Below, in pieces: positions 27,672 through 37,800 of a DNA stretch of 64,000 bases; the stretch's first letter is position 1; each line of letters starts with the position of its first letter. Under the pieces are notes generated by a model. The model saw nothing but the letters and a program-made list of their open reading frames with translations. It did no database searches and was not told where the DNA came from. Source of the stretch: Thalassoglobus neptunius (lineage in GTDB: Bacteria; Planctomycetota; Planctomycetia; Planctomycetales; Planctomycetaceae); contig NZ_SIHI01000016.1 of assembly GCF_007859735.1 (NCBI RefSeq), forward strand, positions 1 to 64,000, read 5' to 3'. Made by a program: the position numbers and the translations under genes.

Positions 27672-27843
27672 GATCGCGGACCTTCATTTCAGGAAAGCTT
27701 CAGCCGACAGTTTTCTCGTTCAGGAAAGCACAGCAGGTGACAGAAGTGGCTTCGAATTTGGTTTCGCAGATCCGCATGAGCAGTGACAGCAATCTGTTGA
27801 AGTCAAACAACTCTTGCAGGTCTGCGAATGAAACCCTCTTGCA

Positions 27844-28929
27844 CTAGAACCCGCCTCCCTGGTTGCCAATCTGGTAGAACGAATCCCATGTGGAGTCCCC
27901 GAGGAGGATCACACCGAAGACACGTTCCACTGGAGAGATGATCTTCGCGAATGTGTTGTCCAGCTTGATCAGGCGATCAGCCTGGATGTAAATCCGGTCA
28001 CCCGGCATCAGTTGATAGTTGGTCGCAGTGACACCTTCAGCAGCAATCTCACGCCAGTTCACAGGAAGAATCTGTGCGACTCCCATTCCTGCAGGAGCTG
28101 GGCGAGCGACCCAGATGTTCTTGGACGACACCTGAGAAAGCCCTTCAATCTGAGCCACCGCATCGAGAACGGTTTCGTTCCCGGTCGCAGGCAAGCGAAT
28201 CACCTGCTCACCATAGCCCCCACCGTCTGTGATGACGTAATAGCTCTTGCTGTTGTAGGCGAGAACGTCCACGTTCACTTGCGGTTGATTCAAGTGCGGT
28301 TTCAGGAACTCTTCGACGACGTGTCGAATCTCATCGACAGTCATCCCGGAAACGTACACGCTTCCGTAAGATCCCAGCGAGACTGTTCCGTCGGGACGAA
28401 TCAAATGTTCCCCGCCAACAGGTTGCTTGGCGTTTATATCGATCAGTTGCAGACTCACCTTCGGTTCTGCCAGATCGTTTGATGCGACAAGATGATCTTT
28501 GATCAACTGTTTCGCATCTTCTTTACTCAGCCCGGCAATCTTGACGGTTCCATAGAACGGACCAAGATCGACGTTTCCTTCGAAGTCAATCAGGAAGTTC
28601 CCGTTGATGTCCTTGAACGAGCGTTCGACATCAATGACTGCTCGAACTTCGTCGATCGAGTCCGTCTGAGTCAGGATTTCCCAGGGAAGACCATAAGCGA
28701 CCTGAAGGAAGACGGTATCACCCGGCATCAACAAGCTGTTCGGATGCCGAATGTTATCGATCGCTTCAATGATCAAGACGTCCGGTGGAGCAACCCGGTA
28801 TTCCGGCAGCGACATCATCTCCAGTTCTCGTGGGATGCCCTGCGTCACGTAAGGTTGGCTCTTCACTGTATGTGCACAACCTGTGAAGACCATACACGCC
28901 AATAGGAGAAGTCGAATCCCCAAGTGCAT
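27844..28929 (-). CDS. Polysaccharide export lipoprotein, Wza/SLBB family
   Basis: This 361-residue protein has a lipoprotein signal (LLLLACMVFTGC lipobox). The Poly_export domain starts near PEYRVAPPDVLIIEAIDN, with a second part at FLIDFEGNVDLGPFYGTVKI and a GEHLIRPDGTVSLGSYGSVY block. SLBB-like parts follow (GGGYGEQVIRLPATGNETVL, QLMPGDRIYIQAD). Wza-type proteins form the outer-membrane channel for capsule or exopolysaccharide. No synthesis genes lie nearby, so it is an orphan copy. ATG 28929 is chosen because GAGGTG lies 7 bases upstream; GTG 28938 is the alternative. Confidence 0.88.
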   Translation of the reverse strand: MHLGIRLLLLACMVFTGCAHTVKSQPYVTQGIPRELEMMSLPEYRVAPPDVLIIEAIDNIRHPNSLLMPGDTVFLQVAYGLPWEILTQTDSIDEVRAVIDVERSFKDINGNFLIDFEGNVDLGPFYGTVKIAGLSKEDAKQLIKDHLVASNDLAEPKVSLQLIDINAKQPVGGEHLIRPDGTVSLGSYGSVYVSGMTVDEIRHVVEEFLKPHLNQPQVNVDVLAYNSKSYYVITDGGGYGEQVIRLPATGNETVLDAVAQIEGLSQVSSKNIWVARPAPAGMGVAQILPVNWREIAAEGVTATNYQLMPGDRIYIQADRLIKLDNTFAKIISPVERVFGVILLGDSTWDSFYQIGNQGGGF

Positions 28930-29458
28930 CTCAATCACCTCAATCCGTTACGCGGCTGACAGACAACCCTCACACTGGGTGAGAGTGTCGGGCCTGATGG
29001 AAAGGACTTCACTAGCGAGAGTCCTGACGTTGCTTGAGGAATCGGTACAACACGCGTCAGCGGTACAGCCCATTCAGATAGATCCTCGATCGTGATGTGA
29101 TCTTTGTACCGGACGTGCGCGTTAATCCGGTTACAGGAAACAGGAAAACTGCACAACATAGAGAGTCTCGTTTCCGGGCGGGCAGACAGTGATTGTGAAC
29201 GTTGGCTCACTCAACTTCAGGCCCTCGTCCGTCCCCTAAACCCTAACCGAACTGGTAGTTACGCAACGAACTCAATGACGACCAGGTCGCTCGTCGCCCC
29301 CATTTCGCGGCCCCGGTTCGATCGGACGAACCATCATTTAACGAAGAATTCCTACAGTCATCACAATTTCTTTTCTCAAACCATCTTGACTACCCAAAGG
29401 AGACAGTCTTCCGCATTCGCAATCAATTCTCTATCCACTCAAACAAACGAGGAAGTTC
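28930..29458. other. Divergent 529-base region upstream of the beta-helix surface protein
   Basis: The region separates the Wza-like gene (minus) and the surface protein (plus). A clean 6-bp hairpin GGTTCG/CGAACC lies at 29315-29332, and the last 130 bases are AT- and pyrimidine-rich with a GAGGAA ribosome site just before ATG 29459. No gene is seen. The long leader suggests regulated expression of the surface protein, but I see no recognisable riboswitch. Confidence 0.4.
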
Positions 29459-30832
29459 ATGCTTCAGAACCTGTCATTCAATCGTCCGTCAACCTCACGC
29501 CGAATGGTTCAATCAGTTTTCGAAACTGAAAGCCTTGAATCGCGAACACTTTTGTCGGCCGTCATGGTGACTTCCTCTGCAGATAGTGGGGAAGGGTCGT
29601 TTCGCGATGCCATTGAGCAGGCCAACGCCGATTCTTCAATCACGAAAATCAAGTTCAAGAGTTCCGTTGATCTCGTGAATCTCGAATCGACCGTCGAATT
29701 CACTGGGGCTCAGGATCTCAAGATTGATGGCAAGAACGTTACGCTTCAGACAGTCGGAGAAGACATCGGACAGTTCAATCTGTTTGAGTCGACAGGGAAT
29801 GCAGATCTGAGTCTGCAGAAGATGACATTGATCGGCGGATTGAACGGAATCTACGTTCCGATTTCGGCAGACGCGGAAGGGACTGTATCGTTTGAAGGAA
29901 AGAACCTTACCGTTCTGGACAGCGACCTGTTCGGACTGCACATCGCTGATCAGCTTGAAGACTCCGATGCGAGCATTGAGTTAAAGCTGAACAAAAGTAA
30001 CTTCTTCAACAACGGAATCGGCGATCTCGACTATGACGGAGTGCGCGTCGACGAGGGCGGAGCAGGGAATATCTCCGCTGAGATCAAAAACTCCCGAATC
30101 GATGGAAACGGTGGCGATGGACTGGAACTCGACGAGCGAGGGGATGGAAGCGTTTACTTGACTGTCAAGAATTCCACGTTTGACGACAACGGGTTCTACA
30201 ACGAAGCCGATCTCGATGACGGTCTCGACATCGACGAAGCTGGGGATGGTGGAATTTATGCTTCGATCATGAAGACGAGCCTGAGCTATAACTACGATGA
30301 AGGTCTTGATCTGGATGAAGAAGGCGAAGGCGACGTCGAGTTGATGCTCAAAAAGATCGACGCAAGCTGGAACAATGACGAAGGCGTCAAACTTGACGAA
30401 GAGCAAGACGGAGACGTCTACGTCGACTTCAAGAATGTCTTGACATTCGGGAACGCCAACGAGGAAGGAATCGCGATCGAAGAAGCTGACTTCGGAGATT
30501 TCTTCGCGAAAGTCAGAAACGTTGACGCAAGCCAAAACGGAAAAGATGGCATTGATTTCACCGAAACTGGTGAAGGGGACTTCTTCGCCGACTTCAAGAA
30601 AGTTCAGGCATTCGACAATGCTGAGAATGGCGTCAAACTCGAAGAAGAAGATGAGGGAACCCTCAACGCTTCTGTGAAAAAGATCGTTTCAGAGTTCAAC
30701 GGCGAGTACGGTTTGGCCGTGTATCAGGAGACTGTCGGTTTCGACAGCTACGGACTCCTCCTCCTTCGCCAAGCTTCGCTGTTTGACAACGGTTTCGGCG
30801 ACCTCGACACCTGGGATGTTTACGTCGAGTAG
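29459..30832 (+). CDS. Acidic beta-helix-repeat surface protein with LEPR-xLL-like motif
   Basis: This 457-residue protein has near its N-terminus (about residues 28-34) LESRTLLSA, a variant of the LEPR-xLL motif that marks large planctomycete surface proteins. The next part has VTSSADSGEGSFRDAIEQAN, typical of parallel beta-helix adhesins and polymorphic-outer-membrane-like proteins. From about residue 195 come about six repeats of some 35-40 residues with the pattern N..EG..LDEEG.GDVY...KN. Each is rich in Asp and Glu, so calcium binding is likely. ATG 29459 has GAGGAA 5 bases upstream. A strong terminator follows. No classic signal peptide is seen. Confidence 0.75.
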   Translation: MLQNLSFNRPSTSRRMVQSVFETESLESRTLLSAVMVTSSADSGEGSFRDAIEQANADSSITKIKFKSSVDLVNLESTVEFTGAQDLKIDGKNVTLQTVGEDIGQFNLFESTGNADLSLQKMTLIGGLNGIYVPISADAEGTVSFEGKNLTVLDSDLFGLHIADQLEDSDASIELKLNKSNFFNNGIGDLDYDGVRVDEGGAGNISAEIKNSRIDGNGGDGLELDERGDGSVYLTVKNSTFDDNGFYNEADLDDGLDIDEAGDGGIYASIMKTSLSYNYDEGLDLDEEGEGDVELMLKKIDASWNNDEGVKLDEEQDGDVYVDFKNVLTFGNANEEGIAIEEADFGDFFAKVRNVDASQNGKDGIDFTETGEGDFFADFKKVQAFDNAENGVKLEEEDEGTLNASVKKIVSEFNGEYGLAVYQETVGFDSYGLLLLRQASLFDNGFGDLDTWDVYVE

Positions 30833-30890
30833 AACGTTCTGGCGAGACAGCTGGAATCGCACTCGCTGAGAGCGACAAACATCATGCTGA

Positions 30891-30926
30891 AAGAGTCACT
30901 CTGTCTTCGCAGAGTGGCTCTTTTCA
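30891..30926 (+). terminator. Strong intrinsic terminator after the surface protein
   Basis: A 13-bp stem with one G-T pair (30891-30903 with 30910-30922; loop TCTTCG) is followed by a T-rich tail, TTTTCATTT. It separates the surface-protein unit from the SecA-like gene. Confidence 0.9.
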
Positions 30927-31112
30927 TTTGGATCGTCCGTGATTCAGGTCCTCTTGCAGGCTGAGTTCGACGGGATACGATACTCTCAAACCACAAATCA
31001 CTGATTTTCAAATATACAGACACTCAGTATTCGACTTCGTTTTTCGTGCATTATTTCGTCACGAACCCGAAAAACACTCAAGTCGCAGACAACGAATGGA
31101 TCGTGAGACGCT

Positions 31113-33002
31113 TTGTTGGACCGCCTCGCCTACTGGAGAAAGCAAGCCCGCCTGATCATTCGAAGGTCGGAAGCGCTACAGAGCCTCAGTTCTGAAGAAT
31201 TGGCAACCTTTGCTCGTGAGATGAAATGGAAGGCCCGGTCGGGAGTTTCACTCTCTCAGATTCTTCCAGAAGCTTTCGCACTCACGATCGAAGCATCGCA
31301 CCGTGCGCTCGGAAAACGCCACTACGAAGTTCAGATCATGGGGGCACAGGCGATCTTTGAAGGGCACATCGCCGAAATGCAAACCGGTGAAGGGAAAACA
31401 CTCACCGCGGTTTTGCCGGTCGCCCTGCGTGCTTTCGTCGGGAAGGGAGTCCATGTCGTCACAGCCAACGATTACCTCGCCGCTCGTGACGCTGAAGAAA
31501 TGGGACAGGTCTACCAACAGCTTGGGCTGACGACGGGATGCGTCACGCAAGACATGAGCGACTCTGAACGACTCGAAATGTATGCGCGCGACATCACCTA
31601 CGGAACCGCGAGCGAAATGGGATTCGATTTCCTTCGAGATCGAATCAAGAAGGGAGCGGACTCCGGTTTACTTTCGAGTCGGAAGATCTTCACCGAAGAG
31701 ACTGAGTCTTCAATGCCGGTCCAACGCGGCCACTACTTCGCAATGATTGACGAAGCGGACAGCATCCTGATTGACGAAGCACGGACGCCGTTAATCATCG
31801 GAGTTCAGGAAAAAAACAAAGATGCTGTCATCAGCCTCTATCGATGGTGTCGCACCGCGATCAGAAATCTTGAGATCAATCGAGACTTTCTGTTCGATCA
31901 GCGAAAGCGAACCGTCTTCCTCACCGAGAGTGGATGTCGTCACGTCACTCTCATGTCAAAACCCGTTCTGTTGGACACAATTGATACTGAGCAGATTTAC
32001 CAGCACATCGAGAAAGCACTCACAGCCGAACTCGCTTTCGAAAAAGACCGGGACTATGTCATTGATGATGGAGAAATCGTGATCGTCGATGAAGGGACCG
32101 GTCGGAAGATGGAAGGACGAAAGTGGCAGGAAGGATTACATCAAGCGGTCGAAGCGAAGGAGCGGCTCGACCTCACGGAATCGACCGGGGCAGCGGCTCG
32201 AATCACGATTCAAGCACTCTTCCGCCACTACGAACATCTGGCAGGAATGACAGGAACTGCGTTGCAGGCGCGGAGCGAATTCAAGCGTGTCTACAATCTT
32301 AAAGTCTCCGTCATTCCCACCAACCGACCCTGTATTCGGACCGGCAGCCCAACGCGTGTCTTCGTTGATCAGTCGTCGAAGTTCGATGCCGTTATTGCCG
32401 AAGTCAAAACGCACATCATGGGCGGTCGTGCTGTTCTCATCGGAACGCCTTCTGTCGAAGCTTCCCATGCATTGTCGATCAAAATGAAGGAAGAGAATCT
32501 TCCGCACACCGTGCTCAACGCACTCTATCACGATCAGGAAGCGGAAATCGTCAAGCAGGCAGGACAGCGGGGAAGAATTACGATTGCAACGAACATGGCA
32601 GGTCGAGGAACGGACATTCTGCTGTCAGAAGAAGTCCGAAAGGCAGGTGGGCTGCATGTCATCGCGACCGAGATGCACAGCTCCAAGAGAATTGACCGCC
32701 AGCTGATCGGACGATCTGCAAGACAGGGCGACCCCGGAAGCTATCAGTTCTTTCTATCATTGGATGACGAACTGTTGCGAGTGATGAGACCATCGCAGCT
32801 GCAATCACTGAAGCGCAGAGCGAACCCAAATTCAAACGGAGAGCTGTCCTCCAGCTGGGTTCGCCGGTTTGAGTCGCTCCAAGGCAACCTTGAGAAGCGG
32901 CACGTTCACCTGCGGAAACAGTTGCTCAAGTTTGACAAAGATCAGAAGAAGAAATTTCGGCAAATGGGGCTCGACCCGTATCTCGAAGTCGCCGAATCGT
33001 AA
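31113..33002 (+). CDS. Short SecA-like translocase ATPase
   Basis: This 629-residue SecA homologue is much shorter than housekeeping SecA (800-1000 or more). NBD1 has QTGEGKT (90-96), DEAD at 213-216 (AMIDEADSILIDEARTPLIIG, in parts) and the PPXD insert (about 225-375). NBD2 has NMAGRGTDI (494-502) and IGRSARQGDPGS (532-543). The scaffold/wing part is reduced to some 80 residues, and the zinc-binding C-terminal tail is missing. An in-frame stop at 31104-31106 forces initiation at TTG 31113 or 31116. It is likely an accessory, SecA2-like motor for a special substrate; the adjacent surface protein is a candidate. Confidence 0.88.
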   Translation: MLDRLAYWRKQARLIIRRSEALQSLSSEELATFAREMKWKARSGVSLSQILPEAFALTIEASHRALGKRHYEVQIMGAQAIFEGHIAEMQTGEGKTLTAVLPVALRAFVGKGVHVVTANDYLAARDAEEMGQVYQQLGLTTGCVTQDMSDSERLEMYARDITYGTASEMGFDFLRDRIKKGADSGLLSSRKIFTEETESSMPVQRGHYFAMIDEADSILIDEARTPLIIGVQEKNKDAVISLYRWCRTAIRNLEINRDFLFDQRKRTVFLTESGCRHVTLMSKPVLLDTIDTEQIYQHIEKALTAELAFEKDRDYVIDDGEIVIVDEGTGRKMEGRKWQEGLHQAVEAKERLDLTESTGAAARITIQALFRHYEHLAGMTGTALQARSEFKRVYNLKVSVIPTNRPCIRTGSPTRVFVDQSSKFDAVIAEVKTHIMGGRAVLIGTPSVEASHALSIKMKEENLPHTVLNALYHDQEAEIVKQAGQRGRITIATNMAGRGTDILLSEEVRKAGGLHVIATEMHSSKRIDRQLIGRSARQGDPGSYQFFLSLDDELLRVMRPSQLQSLKRRANPNSNGELSSSWVRRFESLQGNLEKRHVHLRKQLLKFDKDQKKKFRQMGLDPYLEVAES

Positions 33003-33068
33003 ACTCTCTTTTGTCTTCGGCTGCGACAGATCTCCCGATCGCACGAGCAGAAATCAATACGCGTCTCG

Positions 33069-34619
33069 CTACAGAGTCTTGAGGTATTCGAGATATTGTC
33101 GATCGAGTGTTTCGAAAGGGATTCCCAGGAGCTGTTCCATCGTTTTCGTATTGAGGCGAACTCGATCATCCGGGCTGTAAATCTGTGACAGATACTCCAT
33201 AAACGCGTCGCGGTAGATTCCCCCTTCGTAGTGCAAAAAGAAGTGGCACAACCCTGTCGCCTGACTGTAATAAGCGTGAAGGACATCGTTGTCATCAGGG
33301 CGCATGAACTCGCGTTTGCCCATCACCATGAATCGTCTCATGGGAATGTAATACAGCTCTTCGAGAGCTTTCTTCTTCGCCCAGTATATTCGGGGGTGTT
33401 CCGGATCGCCAATCGAGAACGATTTCGCACTCGCACTCGAGTCCAAAGTTTCGGTCGTGTCCACAATGGTTTCAAAGGATTCCATGTAACACGGAAATCC
33501 TTCGATGACCCAGAAGTGATAGTACTCACCCACTTCGATGGTTTTGGAACTGCTTTCGCCCAGCAACTGGTGAGTCACTTCATGGAACATGGTTTCGATG
33601 TTGCTTTCCTTCGCTTCCGGATCGTCAACATGAAAGAAGTAAGCCGTTCGAGTCCGTGGAAGATAAAACCCGTTTGCGATTTCGATCCGGCTTTCGATCG
33701 TCTTGAGTTCCCTGATGAACTCGTCCTTGTTTCGAAAGTACGCGATGCGATGCGGATTCCGCCGAACTCTCGATGGAGAGGCAGCCCCGTTAAACAGTCG
33801 CTGCATCTGCTGGGGAGTGCTGAAGATCGCGGTGAATTGTTCCATGAAGAACTGATGGAACATTTCAAGGTTCCGTCCCAGTTCGACGCCCCGCTCAAGT
33901 GAATGATTCGTTTGGATGAGAAAGTTCTCAGTCTCGATCTCCCAGGCGTTCTTGAAGTCGCTTCTCAGAATCTTCTCTCGCTCGGCACTAATCCACTTGC
34001 CTTTGAAGAGCCGTTCTCCGTTTTCATAGCGACTGACATGCTCTTTGGCGATCCAGCCGAAATCCGGATGATCGACGAACCCTTTCAACTTCATGCGACG
34101 TGCGAAAGGTGTCGTCCAGTGATCGTCATCCTGAACGTATCCCAGCAACTCTCTCGCGTACCGGTGATCGGGATCGAAGTACAAGACGTGTCGAATGAGT
34201 TGGTATGCCAAACTCGGATGCCGAGCTTCAATGGCTTCCCGGGCGAGACGGTACAGCTGAATGGCATGATCTTTTTCCGCCGCACGAAGCCGGATTCGCC
34301 ATTGCTTATGAACCGGATCGAGATCTCGCGGAAGCGGAGGAGTGAGCTGCTCCGGAAGTTCACGAAGGTCCAAAGCTGACCGCTGCGAATAGCGGGCTCG
34401 ATGATGAATTCGTTCAGCGTCAGTTAAGTAGCTGTTCTGCTCACAGAATTCAGCGATTGATTCCATCTCTTCAGCGAAATCGGAGTGAATCGCTTCGAAT
34501 CTCGCGAAGAGCCTTTGCAGTCGATCATCCTTTGCGACTGCCTGGGCTCCCAGCAGATGAATCGCAATCAACGAGAACGACAGCGCAACGCAGCGGGCGG
34601 ATCGGATGGAACATTTCAT
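33069..34619 (-). CDS. Secreted DUF1570-type putative metalloprotease
   Basis: The 516-residue protein has a signal peptide (ALSFSLIAIHLLGAQAVA) and helical repeats in the N-terminal half (LAREAIEARHPSLAYQLIRH). A zincin motif HEVTH sits in MFHEVTHQLLGE, with a possible third ligand Glu in WVIEGFPCYMES about 25 residues later. This gluzincin-like layout matches DUF1570 proteins of planctomycetes. Substrate is unknown. Upstream, 272 bases separate it from the next minus-strand gene end. Confidence 0.75.
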   Translation of the reverse strand: MKCSIRSARCVALSFSLIAIHLLGAQAVAKDDRLQRLFARFEAIHSDFAEEMESIAEFCEQNSYLTDAERIHHRARYSQRSALDLRELPEQLTPPLPRDLDPVHKQWRIRLRAAEKDHAIQLYRLAREAIEARHPSLAYQLIRHVLYFDPDHRYARELLGYVQDDDHWTTPFARRMKLKGFVDHPDFGWIAKEHVSRYENGERLFKGKWISAEREKILRSDFKNAWEIETENFLIQTNHSLERGVELGRNLEMFHQFFMEQFTAIFSTPQQMQRLFNGAASPSRVRRNPHRIAYFRNKDEFIRELKTIESRIEIANGFYLPRTRTAYFFHVDDPEAKESNIETMFHEVTHQLLGESSSKTIEVGEYYHFWVIEGFPCYMESFETIVDTTETLDSSASAKSFSIGDPEHPRIYWAKKKALEELYYIPMRRFMVMGKREFMRPDDNDVLHAYYSQATGLCHFFLHYEGGIYRDAFMEYLSQIYSPDDRVRLNTKTMEQLLGIPFETLDRQYLEYLKTL

Positions 34620-34891
34620 GGTGAAATCCTACGTCGATGATTCACTCTCGAAAAGATGAATGCTCCCGAATCACACATCGCCCGCTTCACTTGTCTTGTC
34701 GCGCTGCGTCATATTTCTTCATGACAGACCCGCTTCGAGACCGAACTGCGTCAGACCATCGATTCCGAAAGCTGCCTAGACGACCAAGCGACCGAAGGTG
34801 TTTGACCGCTTCATCAATTCGCAGAGGCAGCGTTCAACTCTTCGCCAAATCAGGTTTGGTTCCGAGTTGATCCAACGCCCCCCGCAGCGAA

Positions 34892-37800
34892 TTACTTTTC
34901 GATCTCAGAAGAGGTTGATGGCGCATTCGGTTGAGGTGCTGCGACAGGTCGAGCGTATCGAACCTGCTGCATCTGCTGACTGCGATATTGCTGGAGCGGT
35001 TCCACCAAACTTGACTCCAGAAAGGCCCGACGATTCTCCCAGTCGCCCTGACGAACGTTCGCTTCAACTCGCAATTCTTCCATCGTTTCCATTGCGGAAT
35101 CGATCGCGTCGAGGCAACGTTCCGTGTCAACGAGTTCGTAGTCTTCCTGACTTCCATCGGTCGCTTGCCAACGAGTCTGCCAGCGCATTCGAAGGACGTC
35201 GAGGAGACCATTCAGGTGATCCCATTGTTCGGACGGAGTGAGCGTTTCGCCATTTTCGTCAGTCACGAGCGAAATCGTATCGCAAACGTTTCGAACGGAT
35301 CGGTCTCGAGGGGAAGAGAAGTAAATCGAGTGCAACAGATAGTCGAATCTTCTCGTGTCGGTTTGTTCTTCTGAGACGCGTTTCAAGAGTTGAATCGCTT
35401 CGTTTCGGGCGAACGGGGAGACGAGTGGATCAAACGGATGAGTATGCTCGATCAACGTGTCGACATCTTCGGTGGACAACTCGGTTTCTTTGGTCAATCG
35501 CCCCAAGGTCACCAGATAGTCTTTGCGTTTTTGATCTTCCGGATGCAATTGGTTCTTCAACCCTCCATGAGCAACCTGCATGAATTTTGATCGAGGTCGG
35601 TCAGAGAGTTTTTGCTTGATGGCCGCACGATATCCCCAGACATTGTCCGGTTGTGTATCGACGACTTTCTGCGCCAGCCGAAGATCTTCCAGACGCTGTG
35701 AAATCTCTGTTGCGATTGCGGGATCATCGATCCTTCCGCTGAAGAGTTGACCATGTTTCGCGAGGAGTTGACGCGACTGATTCATCTTGTCGTTCCAGCG
35801 GGCAATCTCCCACGGCAAATCGAACGACGCAATCGGCCAGTCGACATCATTCGACGAAGCCTTTGACGACATCATGGCGTCCAGCGCGTTCGCATCCAGT
35901 GTTCCTCGCGTCGCTGCAATGGCCCAATCCCACGCCATGCCAGCCAGAACGCGTCTTGAGTGCGATGACTGCACACGCTCCAGCACCTGTTCTGTAACGA
36001 GTGGCTGATCAGATTGCGTTCCGATCAACAAAAGTTCTCCGGGAACAGTTTCTGTGACAAGGAGATTCGGAAACACAGATCGAAATGTTTGCAGAACGCT
36101 GGTGACGGTCTCAGGACCGATGTCGTAGTAAGAAAGTCGCTGGCAATAGAAACCACCGTCGGCGAGATGACGACGTGCGTTGGCGAAACATTCTTCCGTG
36201 AGAAGTGCCGTTCCTTGTGTGTTCGCGATGACGCTGTTGGGACAAACGATGACATCGTATTCACGAGTGTGCTGAGTCCGAACGGCCTGCAACAAATTCG
36301 CACTCAAGAACTGGTATCGATCTTCCGAAAAGATTCCCGACTCAATCGTCTTCTGCAGCTGTCCGTCATGAGCGTCATTGGTGACGACCGTCACAGACAT
36401 CAAGGGGAAGTACTCACATGTCTGCATCGACGTTTGGTGCAATCCCAGGATGAGGACATCTTCAGCAGCTGGATGCATGACCAGCGGAAACCAGACAGGG
36501 CAAACTTCCGCCGCACTATGCGGACAGCGTTCCGGTTCAAGTGAATAAAGCCCCGATGGAATTCCGTTCGTGCGTGTTACTAACTGTTCGCCACGATGTT
36601 TCCACAAACTTGTGCGCCCCTGAAGCGTTTCCCACTCGTTGACGAGACGTCCGTCGTCCAGCCAGGCGAGTTGTTCGAAAGGCACACCGCTGCGGGCTGC
36701 AAGATACGAATTCCCCGAGAACAGAGTCTTTTCCGCCACGGCGGTATTGAATCGGGAATTGAGGAAGACTGCTCCAATTGCGAGCAGCAGAGTGAACGCT
36801 GCCCCTGCAGTTTGAAGGGACACTCTTCTCTGAAGTGCTCCAAAGGCAAATGCCTGTCGAAGTCCCAAAATTGTGGCAGTTGCCAGAACGAGAAGCAGAT
36901 TCGCTGAACTGGTCAACCCGTTCGAGAAGGCAAACAAAGATCCCAACCATGCTGCGCAAAGAAACCACAACATTGAAGGACCATGTACTGCGGACTCATC
37001 ATCCGAAGCAGCGCTCGACAGAACCCATCCGACGGGAATTGAAAGTCCCATGATCAATCCCGCTCTTGCAAGGAACAGGATGAACGGAGTGGAAAGATAT
37101 GCCGTTGACTGAAAAGCTGTCCAAACGAACCACGGATATCCAAGAACGACCAGACTCGCCCAAATCGCGAGCGTCATCCAGCGTCCGCTTTTCGGAATCG
37201 ATGGGAGAAGCGCACCGATCAATAATCCCGAGAACAAACTGAACTCAGTAATCAGATTCGGAACGATGACCTGGTGCCCCAGGAAATGTCCAATGGAAAT
37301 GGCTCCCCCGCAGGCAAAGCAGAGCAGCACGGACTCCCAATTGAGAGCCGATTCCGTCGGGATAACGTTTTGATCTTCTTGTGAACTTTCCGGGGCGTGA
37401 CTTTCATGCGTTGGACGTCGCAGCAACAACGCTCCTGAAGCCATACAAACGACCGCTGCCCCCCAAACAGGAAGCCCCCAGCCACCGGGAAACCCGATCG
37501 CCATCGGACTAATCACTCCAGCGAACGCGACGCCCGCCAGAATCCCCCGGTTCGACGATCGATCACCAGTAAGAACCAGTCCCGTCCCGGCGATCGCCGG
37601 AAAGACGGAACACGCGGCAATGGCAACGAGAGTAAACGGTCCCCAAAACGGATGCGAAACCGTTTCAACGTCGACAGAGCTCAAAAAGGTGTCGATGCCG
37701 GAGGAAACCCATGGTTGCAGGAAAACCCAACTTGCGACCGCCCACAGCCCCAAGCTTCGCCCCAAATCGCTGCGTTGCGGAGTTTTCAGGAACTGTAGCC

